Shown in pieces: positions 33,701 to 41,859 of a stretch of DNA of 53,951 bases. How positions within the stretch are numbered: position 1 is the stretch's first letter; the number at the start of each line of letters is the position of its first letter. Source of the stretch: an uncultured Lachnospiraceae bacterium. Lineage in GTDB: Bacteria > Bacillota > Clostridia > Lachnospirales > Lachnospiraceae. The notes beneath the pieces were generated by a model that worked only from the letters and a program-made list of their open reading frames with translations, made no database searches and was not told the DNA's origin. The stretch lies in NCBI GenBank assembly GCA_944380315.1, contig CALWHG010000010.1:1-53951 (forward strand), written 5' to 3'. A program made the translations under genes and the position numbers.

Positions 33701-36068
33701 CTATAAGGCTACATATACGAGGCAAGCAGGAGATACTCTTACTCCTCCTAATGTAATAGATACTCCTAAGGATGGATGGATACCTGATGCCTGGGAGCCT
33801 TCGCTGCCTGCTACAGTACAGGGTGATGAGGAGTCCTATACTTACTATGTTACATGGGCAGAGGACAAGAACAATGATGGTGTCAAGGACGACGCTCAGG
33901 TAAGGGTAACATTTAAACTTACCGGTATTGACGGCGAAGACCACGGAGCCCAGTTTACTTCCTTTGATGATGGCTCAGTTACCATTAGTGATGATGGAAG
34001 GAAAGCTATCTTCTGGTATGCTTTAGATAAGGGAGAAACATATAAGCCGGCACCTTCCATGGACAACATTTCCGTAGACGGTTGGACAGTTACTGGCTGG
34101 CAATATGGTGGAGCTGATTATTCCGATACCCTTGAGGGAGCAGAGGTAACAGATGACTTTGCAGCATTTGACAATTACTTCTCTGCCGTATGGGCAAAGG
34201 ATGAAAACAACGATCATGTTCCCGACTCTGAGGAAAGGGTGGTCACACTCAGACCTTACGAGACCTCTATCTACTTTGGTGGATCTAATGATGAGGGAGA
34301 GACCACGGGACTTCCTAATCTTGAGCTTGAAGTAGAAGAGCTGAATAGAGCTGTAATAGAGTCAAATATCAACAAAGTAACTCTTAATGGACACTCTTTC
34401 AGTGGAGCAGAGCTTGGATACAGTCTTAGTACGCTTTTCAAACCGATCTATGTCTATGCCGATGAGGCTACAGAGGATTATGTTCTCGTAAATAATGACG
34501 AGGAAGGTCTTGGACATGAGGTCAAGATAGTTATAGCAGTTAAAGCAGCCGCCATGCCTGCATTTGAAGGAAAAGGCAACTATAAGGTGGATGCAGAGAC
34601 TGGCCTTATTAAGAATCCTGATAACGGAGACCGTTATGTAACGATCAATTCTCTTAGTAATGCTGAGATAAACAGCATAGGTATCAATGCGGTTGATGAC
34701 GAGACAGGAGAGGATGTTGATTACTTCGTAAAGGTAGAGTCAGGAGACCTTACCGTAAGAGAGGTGACAAATGATACGGACACTACCAGAGAACTGGTAG
34801 ATACCGAGGCCGAGGCAGTGGCTCAAAATGCCTCTGACAGAGCAGCTGCCATGCCTGGAGAGGATGGCACTGTTCAGTTCTTCACAAATGGAGACGAGGA
34901 CAGAGCTACGGCTGATCCCGATCATGTTAGGCTCTTGGTGGATGATGTCAAGGACGAGGATAACAGGATCACACTTCTTGAGGACAGAGCATTTGCAAAG
35001 GCCTATGGCATGACCTCTGAACAGGCAGAGGCCCAGGGTTATGATTCCCAGCTTAAGTTCCTTGATCTGGTAGATACGCAAAACGGCAACGCCTGGGTAA
35101 AGAGTGCTACAGGAACCTATGTATACTGGCCTTACCCCGATGGCACAGACCAGGATACTGAGTTTAAGCTCGTTCACTTCATGGACCTTGACAGAGAGAC
35201 CAACTACGACGGTGCAGAGGCAGTAGCGACTGCCATATCGGGAGCAGAGCTTCAGGACCATGTGGACCTTAAGATGGAAAAGACCGCTGAGGGCATAAAG
35301 TTCTTTACCAAGGGCGATCTGGCATTCAGCCCCTTCATGCTTATGTGGGAGACTGACGATACTACCACCGATCCCGACCAGCCCGGCACCGACGATCCCG
35401 GTACAGGTGGCGATACACCTACCACTGGCGGCAGCACCCCTGTAAGCGTAAGCTCTGATTCCAGCGACACTGGCTATTACTATACCGTAGGTGTCAATGG
35501 GCAGTGGGTACACATGGACAATGTCGATGTCAACCAGCCTCTGGATGAGGATGTTCCTGCAGGAGCTACTGCAGTAGACTTCCCTGAGTGGCACCGCTGG
35601 AAGTTCTTCCGCTCAAACGGCCTGATGCTCAACAACCAGTGGGCTCATATCGAAAATCCTTACGCAGTGGACGGACAGCCCAGAAGCGGATGGTTCTACT
35701 TCGATTATGACGGACTCATGAGGTACGGCTGGTATCTGGATGTAAGGAGCGGAGACTGGTACTACATGCATTCAGTATCCGATGGTATGCTGGGCACCAT
35801 GATGACCGGATGGCATTATGATGACCACGACAAGAGATGGTATTATCTGGATCCCGCTACAGGAGCCATGGTCACAGGCTGGAAGCAGATCGACGGCAAG
35901 TGGTATTATTTCAATCCCACACCCTTCGGTGAGACCTGGACCCTGGACCACAGCCAGAGCGTATGGAGATTCAACGGCAACACCGTAAGGCCCTTCGGTT
36001 CCATGTATCAGAACGAGATGACGCCTGACGGATATTTTGTAGATGAAAATGGAGTCTGGGTACAATGA
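30777..36068 (+). CDS. Large secreted surface protein with repeat modules and choline-binding C-terminus
   Basis: 1763 residues. The signal peptide is about 1-27 (MKRIVKRSLAMFLAMVMLLSS, cut near ALA). An acidic Glu/Asp/Asn segment follows to ~95, then a beta module (SYELTPEDGGSISV). A Listeria-Bacteroides-type segment has LTYHPNGGRGEVPN (about residue 725). Three units end in WA(E/K)D.NND..PD near residues 810, 1026 and 1138, Asp-rich loops that may bind calcium. After a Thr/Pro/Asp/Gly linker (about 1525-1565) come choline-binding-type repeats (GWYLDVRSGDWYYM, GWKQIDGKWYYFNP). No LPxTG motif is present. Codon use between about 31.4 and 33.8 kb is markedly more AT-rich than at both ends, suggesting a mosaic gene. 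It overlaps the XRE gene. Confidence 0.85.
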   Translation: MKRIVKRSLAMFLAMVMLLSSTTSALATVPPTDETTNVETTENVVENEEGSEEDTEEIKEHTDAASPGNAKDPDASDDDGNENDEGDGNGGNDDETVYVSVSYELTPEDGGSISVKDEIEAGDNLSFSVTSEDGYEIASVTVDSEELEPISENESTGACRYTIKDVMTDTHIDVEFAEVEDEAEIDEDEDLTGELEGEELLGEDETEEEKETKSHSFNYKKTINGVTISIYAEAGVLPDGTTAEIKEIKAEDVEGVSEEELEEYEEVYAYDITLYDADGEVLPNDWAKNGSVSVEFSGKRIEDVSESAEKIDIIHVDHETNDVNVEEFEPAEEIVYEADHFSSFLIGVRKQQARIADAGVIELQVRVEDRIVGKDFGFWSDTEHSWEIIDNDNENVTSKPSWIELDNTDKKTLTVKIVNDNSNNIKSIYEEIEKIALKHTYSNTFFGYVTETKEEKFSLELVGSPVYFYVAKDPTVTALGSTNAEDCIYWGKGTIPFGPASEYESGFRGEIANSWRGLIDFGEEPYFSNNQDVYDEEGWPMLTIDSEKYYNVESPYYKNLTEEEKKSTNTYETFWEIYTIASGAVDENYQPIEGTVDRSGQNLPTWHIDARVEVHKKDMIQIDVRYQNPDKIGQNPYEFEHVRLTELVNKENVQAECDAYLNEMESKIFKDTKLDSTKYDIIWYVGNPNDGGTRYSRVDLNELIQSSGDDRIEIYAIFESNVPEETIKLTYHPNGGRGEVPNQQEYSKDYAEPITLVDVEEVSLTKDKAVLIGWSEELHDQPFADKEDAEEAKVSTVTLIGEDKTVYALWAEDNNSDNIPDYEQIQIVFDLDKANHLDASFDESTIIGGAYHDEANGTVTYYYNKKDIFDFDEIEDFVYSNHPDDKELLNFINENVKEALFEAAPQVEADSEIFVDWIGVDGLSYDAFKGTTNVTNAEPGINTFTAEYKKAAIEVNFIIKDDEKDRGYFEASEDPYKATYTRQAGDTLTPPNVIDTPKDGWIPDAWEPSLPATVQGDEESYTYYVTWAEDKNNDGVKDDAQVRVTFKLTGIDGEDHGAQFTSFDDGSVTISDDGRKAIFWYALDKGETYKPAPSMDNISVDGWTVTGWQYGGADYSDTLEGAEVTDDFAAFDNYFSAVWAKDENNDHVPDSEERVVTLRPYETSIYFGGSNDEGETTGLPNLELEVEELNRAVIESNINKVTLNGHSFSGAELGYSLSTLFKPIYVYADEATEDYVLVNNDEEGLGHEVKIVIAVKAAAMPAFEGKGNYKVDAETGLIKNPDNGDRYVTINSLSNAEINSIGINAVDDETGEDVDYFVKVESGDLTVREVTNDTDTTRELVDTEAEAVAQNASDRAAAMPGEDGTVQFFTNGDEDRATADPDHVRLLVDDVKDEDNRITLLEDRAFAKAYGMTSEQAEAQGYDSQLKFLDLVDTQNGNAWVKSATGTYVYWPYPDGTDQDTEFKLVHFMDLDRETNYDGAEAVATAISGAELQDHVDLKMEKTAEGIKFFTKGDLAFSPFMLMWETDDTTTDPDQPGTDDPGTGGDTPTTGGSTPVSVSSDSSDTGYYYTVGVNGQWVHMDNVDVNQPLDEDVPAGATAVDFPEWHRWKFFRSNGLMLNNQWAHIENPYAVDGQPRSGWFYFDYDGLMRYGWYLDVRSGDWYYMHSVSDGMLGTMMTGWHYDDHDKRWYYLDPATGAMVTGWKQIDGKWYYFNPTPFGETWTLDHSQSVWRFNGNTVRPFGSMYQNEMTPDGYFVDENGVWVQ

Positions 36069-36406
36069 TCCAGGTCAAAAATGCAGCTTCGGCAGATATG
36101 AAGCTTGGAGAAAGAGTCAAGAAACAGAGGCTCTCAAAGGGCATGACTCAGACTGAGCTGGCAAGGCGCCTGGGGGTCACCCCGGGTGCAGTGTCCAGGT
36201 TTGAGGCGGGGGAGACCATGATAGGCGTCCGTACTCTCCTTGACATAGTGGAGATACTAGGCATAGGCATAGAAGACCTCCTTCCGGAGTACAGCCTCAA
36301 GACAAAGTACAGCTACCTCTATGAGCTCATGGAGGCCATACCTGAAGCCAAGCGTGACAAGCTGGTCGAAGGCTTTAAAACAACATTGGAGGCAGTGACT
36401 GACTGA
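36065..36406 (+). CDS. XRE-family HTH regulator, overlapping the surface protein gene
   Basis: A 113-residue Cro/C1-type regulator. RVKKQRLSKGMTQTELARRLGVTPGAVSRFEAGE is a complete XRE helix-turn-helix, followed by a short helical tail that may dimerise. Its ATG shares bases with the surface-protein stop (ATGA), and GGAG lies about 9 nt before it inside that gene, so the two are translationally coupled. It may control the surface protein or wall genes. An internal ATG at 36098 is possible but lacks a ribosome site. Confidence 0.83.
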   Translation: MIQVKNAASADMKLGERVKKQRLSKGMTQTELARRLGVTPGAVSRFEAGETMIGVRTLLDIVEILGIGIEDLLPEYSLKTKYSYLYELMEAIPEAKRDKLVEGFKTTLEAVTD

Positions 36407-36419
36407 GACACTGCTGTCA

Positions 36420-36458
36420 GGCCCCGGGCCGCCGGATACACGGCCCCGGGGCCTTTTT
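36420..36458 (+). terminator. Intrinsic terminator after the XRE gene
   Basis: GGCCCCGGGCCG (from 36420) pairs with CGGCCCCGGGGCC, followed by TTTTT. The next ~200 nt to the nuclease gene hold nothing else I can recognise apart from a weak promoter-like TAGACA-17-TAAAAT at 36627-36655. Confidence 0.88.
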
Positions 36459-36671
36459 ATGTCCTGACATCCTATCATGAGGCCTGTCGCCACCTGCCTT
36501 CGGGCCCTGAGGGCATATGTTACAAAAATGGGTGTCTTGTTTCAGTGGAAATGTCAATGGACTTGAACGGTCTGTATCGGCTATACTTTACTCACTTTCA
36601 TCGGAATTCTTCTGAAACATATCTTTTAGACATATCTGTTCATTCATGTTAAAATCTAAGGAGGGATCATC

Positions 36672-37499
36672 TTGAACATTACCCGGAAACAACAGAAAGA
36701 GCACAAAGACGCACTTTCAAGGCTGAGCCTCATGGATGATGCATTCATGGCCAAATGCTTTGAAGACAACATCACCTGTACAGAACTGGTCATAAGTATC
36801 ATACTTGATCGGTCGGACATAAGGGTAAAAAGTGTCCATACACAGCATCAACTGAAAAATCTGCAGGGAAGGTCAGCCATATTGGATATCTATGCAGAAG
36901 ATGAGGATGGAAAGGTCTATGATATAGAGATCCAGAAGGCAAAGGAAGGAGCAACGCCAAAAAGGGCGAGATACTACAGCAGTCTCATGGATGCCAATAT
37001 CACAGAACCTGGAGATGACTTTGAAAAGCTGCGGGAGAGCTATGTGATATTCATAACTGAGACAGACGTATTAAAGAATGGAAAGGCCATATATCACATA
37101 GAAAGATATATAGAAGAGGCCAGTGAAAGGTTCAAGGATGGAGCCCATATCATATATGTAAACGGAGATAACAGGGACGGGAGTCCTTTGGGGCTCCTTA
37201 TGCAGGATCTGAGATGCAGTGATCCTGACAGGATGAACTATAAGGAGTTGTCGGAAAGGACCAGATATTTCAAGGAAGATAAGGAGGGAATGAAAAGAAT
37301 GGGAAGCGTTATAGATGAGCTTATACAGGAAGGGAAAATGGAAGGCCTTAAAGAAGGCAAGCTTGAAGCAGCCCAAAGCACTGCCTGTAAGCTGCTTAAA
37401 AGCGGCAAGTTCTCCGTAAAGGAGATAGCGGAATATGTTTCACTGCCTGTAGAGGAGATAGAGGAGCTTGCGAAAAAAGGAGATGGACATATATGCTGA
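36672..37499 (+). CDS. PD-(D/E)XK nuclease family transposase / Rpn-like protein
   Basis: A 275-residue protein of the PD-(D/E)XK 'transposase' group (related to Rpn recombination-promoting nucleases). RLSLMDDAFMAKCFED at the start and SAILDIYAEDEDGKVYDIEIQ (about residues 68-88) give the catalytic D...E-x-Q core; Gln in place of Lys is usual here. The C-terminus is a charged helical tail (EGKMEGLKEGKLEAAQ) and a small HTH-like end. The start is TTG with a strong AAGGAGGG 6-7 nt upstream; the first in-frame ATG would remove the conserved N-terminus. Such genes often occur in multiple copies. It overlaps the next gene by 7 nt. Confidence 0.83.
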   Translation: MNITRKQQKEHKDALSRLSLMDDAFMAKCFEDNITCTELVISIILDRSDIRVKSVHTQHQLKNLQGRSAILDIYAEDEDGKVYDIEIQKAKEGATPKRARYYSSLMDANITEPGDDFEKLRESYVIFITETDVLKNGKAIYHIERYIEEASERFKDGAHIIYVNGDNRDGSPLGLLMQDLRCSDPDRMNYKELSERTRYFKEDKEGMKRMGSVIDELIQEGKMEGLKEGKLEAAQSTACKLLKSGKFSVKEIAEYVSLPVEEIEELAKKGDGHIC

Positions 37500-38809
37500 T
37501 CGAAAACGGTAAGGAGATACTCAGGGCCTTTGATGACAGGGAGCACAAGTCACAGGAGATCCTGGAGGTCACGGACGGAGTATGGTTTGCAAGAGGCGTG
37601 GGCCACAGCAATGCCATATTTGTGGAAGCGGATGAGAGCCTCATACTTATAGATACACTGGACACTCTTGAGAGAGGCCAGAAGCTTCGCTCAGCCATAG
37701 AGGAGAGGTGCCGTAAGCCTGTACGGACTATCATATATACCCATGGACATCCTGATCACAGAGGAGGAGCGGGTGCCTTTGAAGACACTGTCTCTGAGAT
37801 CATAGCCTTCAGCGCCTGCAAGCCTCAGCTTGCTGGTATGGAGAGGCTTAGCGGTATACAGGGCCTGAGAGCCCGCAGGCAGTTCGGCTATGGCATGAGC
37901 GATGAAGAGGCGGTATCTCAGGGCCTTGGGCCCAGAGAGGGCATGAACTATGGCGAGCATAAGGGAACTCTTGATCCGACTACGGTCTATGATCAGGAGC
38001 TTGTCGTCAGGACCATAGATGGAGTGGAGCTCGAGCTTCGCAGGCTTCCCGGAGAGACCGATGATCAGATAGCAGTGTGGATTCCAAAAGCCAAGGTGCT
38101 TTGCTGCGGCGACAATTATTATGGCTGCTTTCCCAATCTTTATGCCATCAGAGGCGGACAGTACAGGGACATAGCCTCCTGGATAGAAAGTCTGGGACAG
38201 GTCAGGGACTATCCTGCAGAGTATCTGCTTCCGGGACATACAGGGGCCATAATGGGTCAGGAGCATATCAGGGAGGTCCTCGAAAACTACAGGGCTATGA
38301 TGCAGTATATACTCGATGAGACCCTCAGGGGCATGGATGCTGGAAAGACTGCCGATGAGCTTGCGGAGGAGATCAGACTTCCCCGGGAGCTTTCAGAGCT
38401 TCCCTATCTGGGGGAGCACTACGGCTGTGTGGAGTGGACCGTCAGGGAGATATATGCTGCTTATATGGGCTGGTTTGATGGGGATCCCGCAAAGCTCCAC
38501 CCCATGCCTGTAAGAGAGCGCAGCTTAAGGCTCACAGAGCTCATGGGAGGTGAGGCGAAGGTCCTTGAGGCGGCAGAGGCTGCTATGGACAGAGGCGAGG
38601 CCCAGCTTGCACTTGAGCTCTGCAGCATGGCAGAGCAGAGCCTTGAGACCGACGTGCTGCAGGCTGAGACATTCTCACAGTCAGAGCTCAGGAAGGCCCT
38701 TGAGCTCAAGGCAAGGGCTCTCAGGACACTTGCGGATATGGAGACCAGCGCCAACGGAAGGCATTACTATATAGCCTGTGCAAAGGAGATAGAGAACAGG
38801 ATCGTTTAA
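37493..38809 (+). CDS. Metallo-beta-lactamase-fold hydrolase, alkylsulfatase-like
   Basis: A 438-residue cytoplasmic protein. The metal site is YTHGHPDHRGGAGAF (H-x-H-x-D-H, about residues 82-96). LCCGDNYYGCFPNLYAIRGG and LLPGHTGAIMG supply further ligands. The C-terminal half contains YGCVEWTVREIYAAYMGWFDGDPAKLHP and a helical region matching the dimerisation domain of SdsA1-type alkylsulfatases. The enzyme is shorter than SdsA1 (no SCP2-like last domain). It may cleave alkyl sulfates or related esters. AAGGAG inside the end of the nuclease gene sets the ATG, so the two genes are co-translated. Confidence 0.85.
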   Translation: MLIENGKEILRAFDDREHKSQEILEVTDGVWFARGVGHSNAIFVEADESLILIDTLDTLERGQKLRSAIEERCRKPVRTIIYTHGHPDHRGGAGAFEDTVSEIIAFSACKPQLAGMERLSGIQGLRARRQFGYGMSDEEAVSQGLGPREGMNYGEHKGTLDPTTVYDQELVVRTIDGVELELRRLPGETDDQIAVWIPKAKVLCCGDNYYGCFPNLYAIRGGQYRDIASWIESLGQVRDYPAEYLLPGHTGAIMGQEHIREVLENYRAMMQYILDETLRGMDAGKTADELAEEIRLPRELSELPYLGEHYGCVEWTVREIYAAYMGWFDGDPAKLHPMPVRERSLRLTELMGGEAKVLEAAEAAMDRGEAQLALELCSMAEQSLETDVLQAETFSQSELRKALELKARALRTLADMETSANGRHYYIACAKEIENRIV

Positions 38810-38822
38810 ATTTTACTTATTG

Positions 38823-38852
38823 TTGACAAAAGTGATTCGTGTCCTGTATACT
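38823..38852 (+). promoter_or_regulatory. Promoter of the BMP/nucleoside ABC operon
   Basis: A perfect -35 TTGACA (38823-38828) and -10 TATACT (38847-38852) are 18 bp apart, 14 nt after the previous stop. Confidence 0.75.
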
Positions 38853-38870
38853 GAAGGCGGTTAAGGTATA

Positions 38871-38912
38871 AAAAAGGGGTAGCTGACAGAGTCAGACTGC
38901 CCTTTTTTATTT
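38871..38912 (+). terminator. Terminator between promoter and BMP lipoprotein gene (possible attenuator)
   Basis: AAAAAGGGGTAGCTGAC (38871-38887) pairs with GTCAGACTGCCCTTTTTT (38891-38908), with one bulge, and a long T-rich tract follows. It lies after the operon promoter and before the ribosome site AGGAGG, so it either attenuates the operon or ends transcripts of the upstream gene. Confidence 0.75.
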
Positions 38913-38941
38913 TTTATTTTAATCACATAGGAGGAAAAGTT

Positions 38942-40204
38942 GTGAAGAAGAAATTGCTGGGTTTACTTGTTGGCGTAGCGATCATGGGTGGCATCCTTGC
39001 AGGTTGCGGATCATCCGGCAGCAGTACAGAGGCGGAGACCAGTGCGGAAACCGAAGCGGCAGCAGAGGCAGAGGGCACAGAGGGAACTGCATTATCTGAA
39101 CTGAAGGCCGGATTTATTTTTTTGCATGATGAGAATTCTACCTATGACCTCAACTTCATGAATGCAGCCAAGGCTGCCTGTGAGAAGCTCGGAGTAGAGA
39201 TGGTTTCAAAGACCAACATCCCCGAGGGACAGGAGTGCTATGAGGCTGCCTGTGAGCTTGCTGATGCAGGCTGTGACTTCGTATTTGCTGACAGCTTTGG
39301 ACATGAGGACTACATGATAGAGGCAGCCAAGGAGTATCCTGAGGTGCAGTTCTGCCATGCTACCGGTACCAAGGCTCACACAGAGGGACTCGACAATTTC
39401 CACAACGCCTTCGCCTCCATCTATGACGGCCGTTATCTGGCTGGTATAGTAGCCGGACTGAAGCTCAATGAGATGATCGAGAACGGCGATATCACTGAGG
39501 ATCAGGCAAAGATGGGCTACGTAGGCGCATATACCTATGCAGAGGTCATCTCAGGCTACACCTCATTCTTCCTGGGAGCACGCTCTGTGTGTCCTTCAGT
39601 CACCATGGAGGTAACCTTCACCGGATCCTGGTATGATGAGACAGCTGAGAAGGAGGGCGCAAACAAGCTCATCGAAAATGGCTGCGTGATCATAAGCCAG
39701 CACGCAGATTCCATGGGCGCACCTACTGCCTGCGAGACTGCAGGAGTACCTAACGTATCCTACAACGGAAGCACCATAGACGCTTGCCCCAACACCTTCC
39801 TGGTATCCTCCAGAGTGAACTGGGAGCCTTACTTTGAGTACTGCCTCAACTCCATAGCAGAGGGCACACCCATAGCTGCTGACTGGTGTGGATCACTTGA
39901 GACCGGCTCCGTAGAGCTCAGCGAGTTCGGAACCGCTGTTGCAGAGGGCACCGAGGAGGCTGTAAATGTTGCCAAGGAAGCTATCATCGCTGGAGAGCTT
40001 CATGTATTTGACATCTCCACCTTTACAGTAGACGGCGCAGAGCTTACAAGCTACATGGCTGATGTCGACACCGATGCAGACTACACTCCCGATCACGAGG
40101 CAGTGGTAGACGGATACTTCAATGAATCCGGCGACGGACTTCGTTCAGCACCTTACTTCGATGTACAGATCGATGGCATCGACCTGCTGGATACAGCATT
40201 TTAA
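38942..40204 (+). CDS. BMP-family ABC transporter substrate-binding lipoprotein
   Basis: A 420-residue lipoprotein: lipobox LAGC with Cys22, Glu/Ala-rich linker to about residue 50, then the BMP (Med/PnrA) domain with LKAGFIFLHDENSTYDLNFMNAAK, GCDFVFADSFGHEDYM and VGYVGAYTYAEVISGYTSFFLGAR-like segments. BMP proteins of this sort bind nucleosides; some bind other small molecules. The start is GTG behind AGGAGG. The following three genes complete the importer. Confidence 0.9.
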   Translation: MKKKLLGLLVGVAIMGGILAGCGSSGSSTEAETSAETEAAAEAEGTEGTALSELKAGFIFLHDENSTYDLNFMNAAKAACEKLGVEMVSKTNIPEGQECYEAACELADAGCDFVFADSFGHEDYMIEAAKEYPEVQFCHATGTKAHTEGLDNFHNAFASIYDGRYLAGIVAGLKLNEMIENGDITEDQAKMGYVGAYTYAEVISGYTSFFLGARSVCPSVTMEVTFTGSWYDETAEKEGANKLIENGCVIISQHADSMGAPTACETAGVPNVSYNGSTIDACPNTFLVSSRVNWEPYFEYCLNSIAEGTPIAADWCGSLETGSVELSEFGTAVAEGTEEAVNVAKEAIIAGELHVFDISTFTVDGAELTSYMADVDTDADYTPDHEAVVDGYFNESGDGLRSAPYFDVQIDGIDLLDTAF

Positions 40205-40323
40205 CAAGTAATACAATGAATGCCTTGCAATAAAGATCATGATTTTTGCAGAGGGCGGCATAGCGAGCATCGCCAGGCCGCCCTCTTAAAATTTCACACA
40301 GGCGGTCTGGATAAGGGGGACAC

Positions 40324-41859
40324 ATGATGGAAGCTGGAAACGCTGCTGTTTCCATGAGGAACGTATCAAAATCCTTTGGTGCCGTAAGGGCAAACCATAA
40401 GGTGGATCTGGACATATATAAGGGAGAGATACTGGCTCTCCTGGGAGAAAACGGCAGCGGAAAGACTACTCTCATGAATATGCTCTCGGGCATATATTTT
40501 CCGGATGAGGGACAGATATATATAAATGGGACGGAAAGGATCATCAGATCTCCCAGGGATGCCCACGCTCTCGGTATAGGCATGGTGCATCAGCATTTCA
40601 AGCTGGTGGATGTACTGACTGCCGCAGAAAATATCACCCTCGGACTTCATGAGAGACTCAATATCCGTGAGACTACGGAAAAGATCATAGACATTTGCAA
40701 CAGATATGGCTTTGATATAGATCCTGAACAGAAGGTATATGACATGTCTGTTTCACAGAAGCAGACGGTCGAGATAGTAAAGGTACTGTACCGTGGTGCG
40801 GACATACTCATACTGGATGAGCCCACTGCAGTGCTGACTCCCCAGGAGACGGAAAAGCTTTTTACGGTACTTCGGAAGATGAGGAACGATGGCAAGGCCA
40901 TAGTCATCATCACCCACAAGATGCATGAGGTGGAGGAGCTTTCCGACAGAGTGGCAGTGCTCCGCGGCGGAGAATACATAGGCAGTGTAAGGACCTGTGA
41001 CATGGATGTGTCTGAGATGACCAGCATGATGGTTGGCCATGCGGTCTCACTGAACATACACAGGGAGGAGCCCAGGGGAGTGAAGCCCCGTATAGAGGTG
41101 AAGGGACTCACTGTCAGAAACGATGAGGGTGTGCTCAAGCTCAGGGATGTGAGCTTCACTGCAAACACGGGCGAGATCCTTGGCATAGCAGGCATATCGG
41201 GCTGTGGCCAGAAGGAGCTCCTGGAGGCCATAGCAGGGCTTCAGCCTGTGGAGTCAGGTGAAGTGGTATATGTGGAGGATGACGGCAGGAGAGAGTCCCT
41301 CCTCGGCAAGGATCCTCTGTCCATATCGGAGATGGGGGTATCACTGTCCTTCGTCCCGGAGGACAGGCTGGGCATGGGCCTGGTAGCCAACATGGACATA
41401 GCCGACAATATGATGCTCCGTACCTTCAGGAAAGGTCGGGGACCCTTTACGGACAGGAAGCCCTCCAAGAAGCTGGCTAAGGAAGTGGTAAAGAAGCTGG
41501 AGATAGTTACTCCGGGCATCACCACGCCGGTCAGAAGGCTTTCCGGAGGAAATGTACAGAAGGTACTGGTAGGACGTGAGATAGCCTCCGAGCCTACCGT
41601 GCTGCTCACGGCATATGCGGTGAGAGGCCTGGACATCAATTCCTCCTATACCATATATGACCTTATAAATGAACAGAAGAACAGAGGTGTGGCCGTCATT
41701 TTCGTAGGTGAGGACCTGGATGTGCTCCTGGAGCTCTCCGACCGGATCATGGTGCTCTGCGGAGGAGAGGTCAGCGGCATACTGGATGCCCGGACAGCAG
41801 ACAAAAATCAGATAGGCATGCTGATGACAAGGAAGGGAGGAAGCGAGCATCATGAATGA
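40324..41859 (+). CDS. Nucleoside-type ABC transporter ATP-binding protein (two ABC domains)
   Basis: A 511-residue NupO/YufO-like ATPase. NBD1 has Walker A GENGSGKTT and Walker B ILILDEPTAVL, but its signature reads MSVSQKQTVEI, where Gly of the usual LSVGQ is Ser. NBD2 has degenerate Walker A (GISGCGQKEL), an intact signature LSGGNVQKVLVGRE, and a Walker B/Pro loop degenerated to VLLTAYAVRGLD. Only the site made of NBD1 Walker A/B and NBD2 signature looks catalytic. ATG at 40324 follows AAGGGGG. Its 3' end overlaps the first permease by 8 nt. Confidence 0.92.
   Translation: MMEAGNAAVSMRNVSKSFGAVRANHKVDLDIYKGEILALLGENGSGKTTLMNMLSGIYFPDEGQIYINGTERIIRSPRDAHALGIGMVHQHFKLVDVLTAAENITLGLHERLNIRETTEKIIDICNRYGFDIDPEQKVYDMSVSQKQTVEIVKVLYRGADILILDEPTAVLTPQETEKLFTVLRKMRNDGKAIVIITHKMHEVEELSDRVAVLRGGEYIGSVRTCDMDVSEMTSMMVGHAVSLNIHREEPRGVKPRIEVKGLTVRNDEGVLKLRDVSFTANTGEILGIAGISGCGQKELLEAIAGLQPVESGEVVYVEDDGRRESLLGKDPLSISEMGVSLSFVPEDRLGMGLVANMDIADNMMLRTFRKGRGPFTDRKPSKKLAKEVVKKLEIVTPGITTPVRRLSGGNVQKVLVGREIASEPTVLLTAYAVRGLDINSSYTIYDLINEQKNRGVAVIFVGEDLDVLLELSDRIMVLCGGEVSGILDARTADKNQIGMLMTRKGGSEHHE

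Noticed and set aside
36627-36655. Promoter TAGACA-17-TAAAAT for the PD-(D/E)XK nuclease gene
   Set aside because: The boxes are good, but the expected start would fall inside the ribosome-binding site, so it was mentioned only in passing and not listed as a feature.
38853-38941. Purine riboswitch upstream of the BMP transporter
   Set aside because: The leader is only about 80 nt, mostly terminator, with none of the purine aptamer core sequences.
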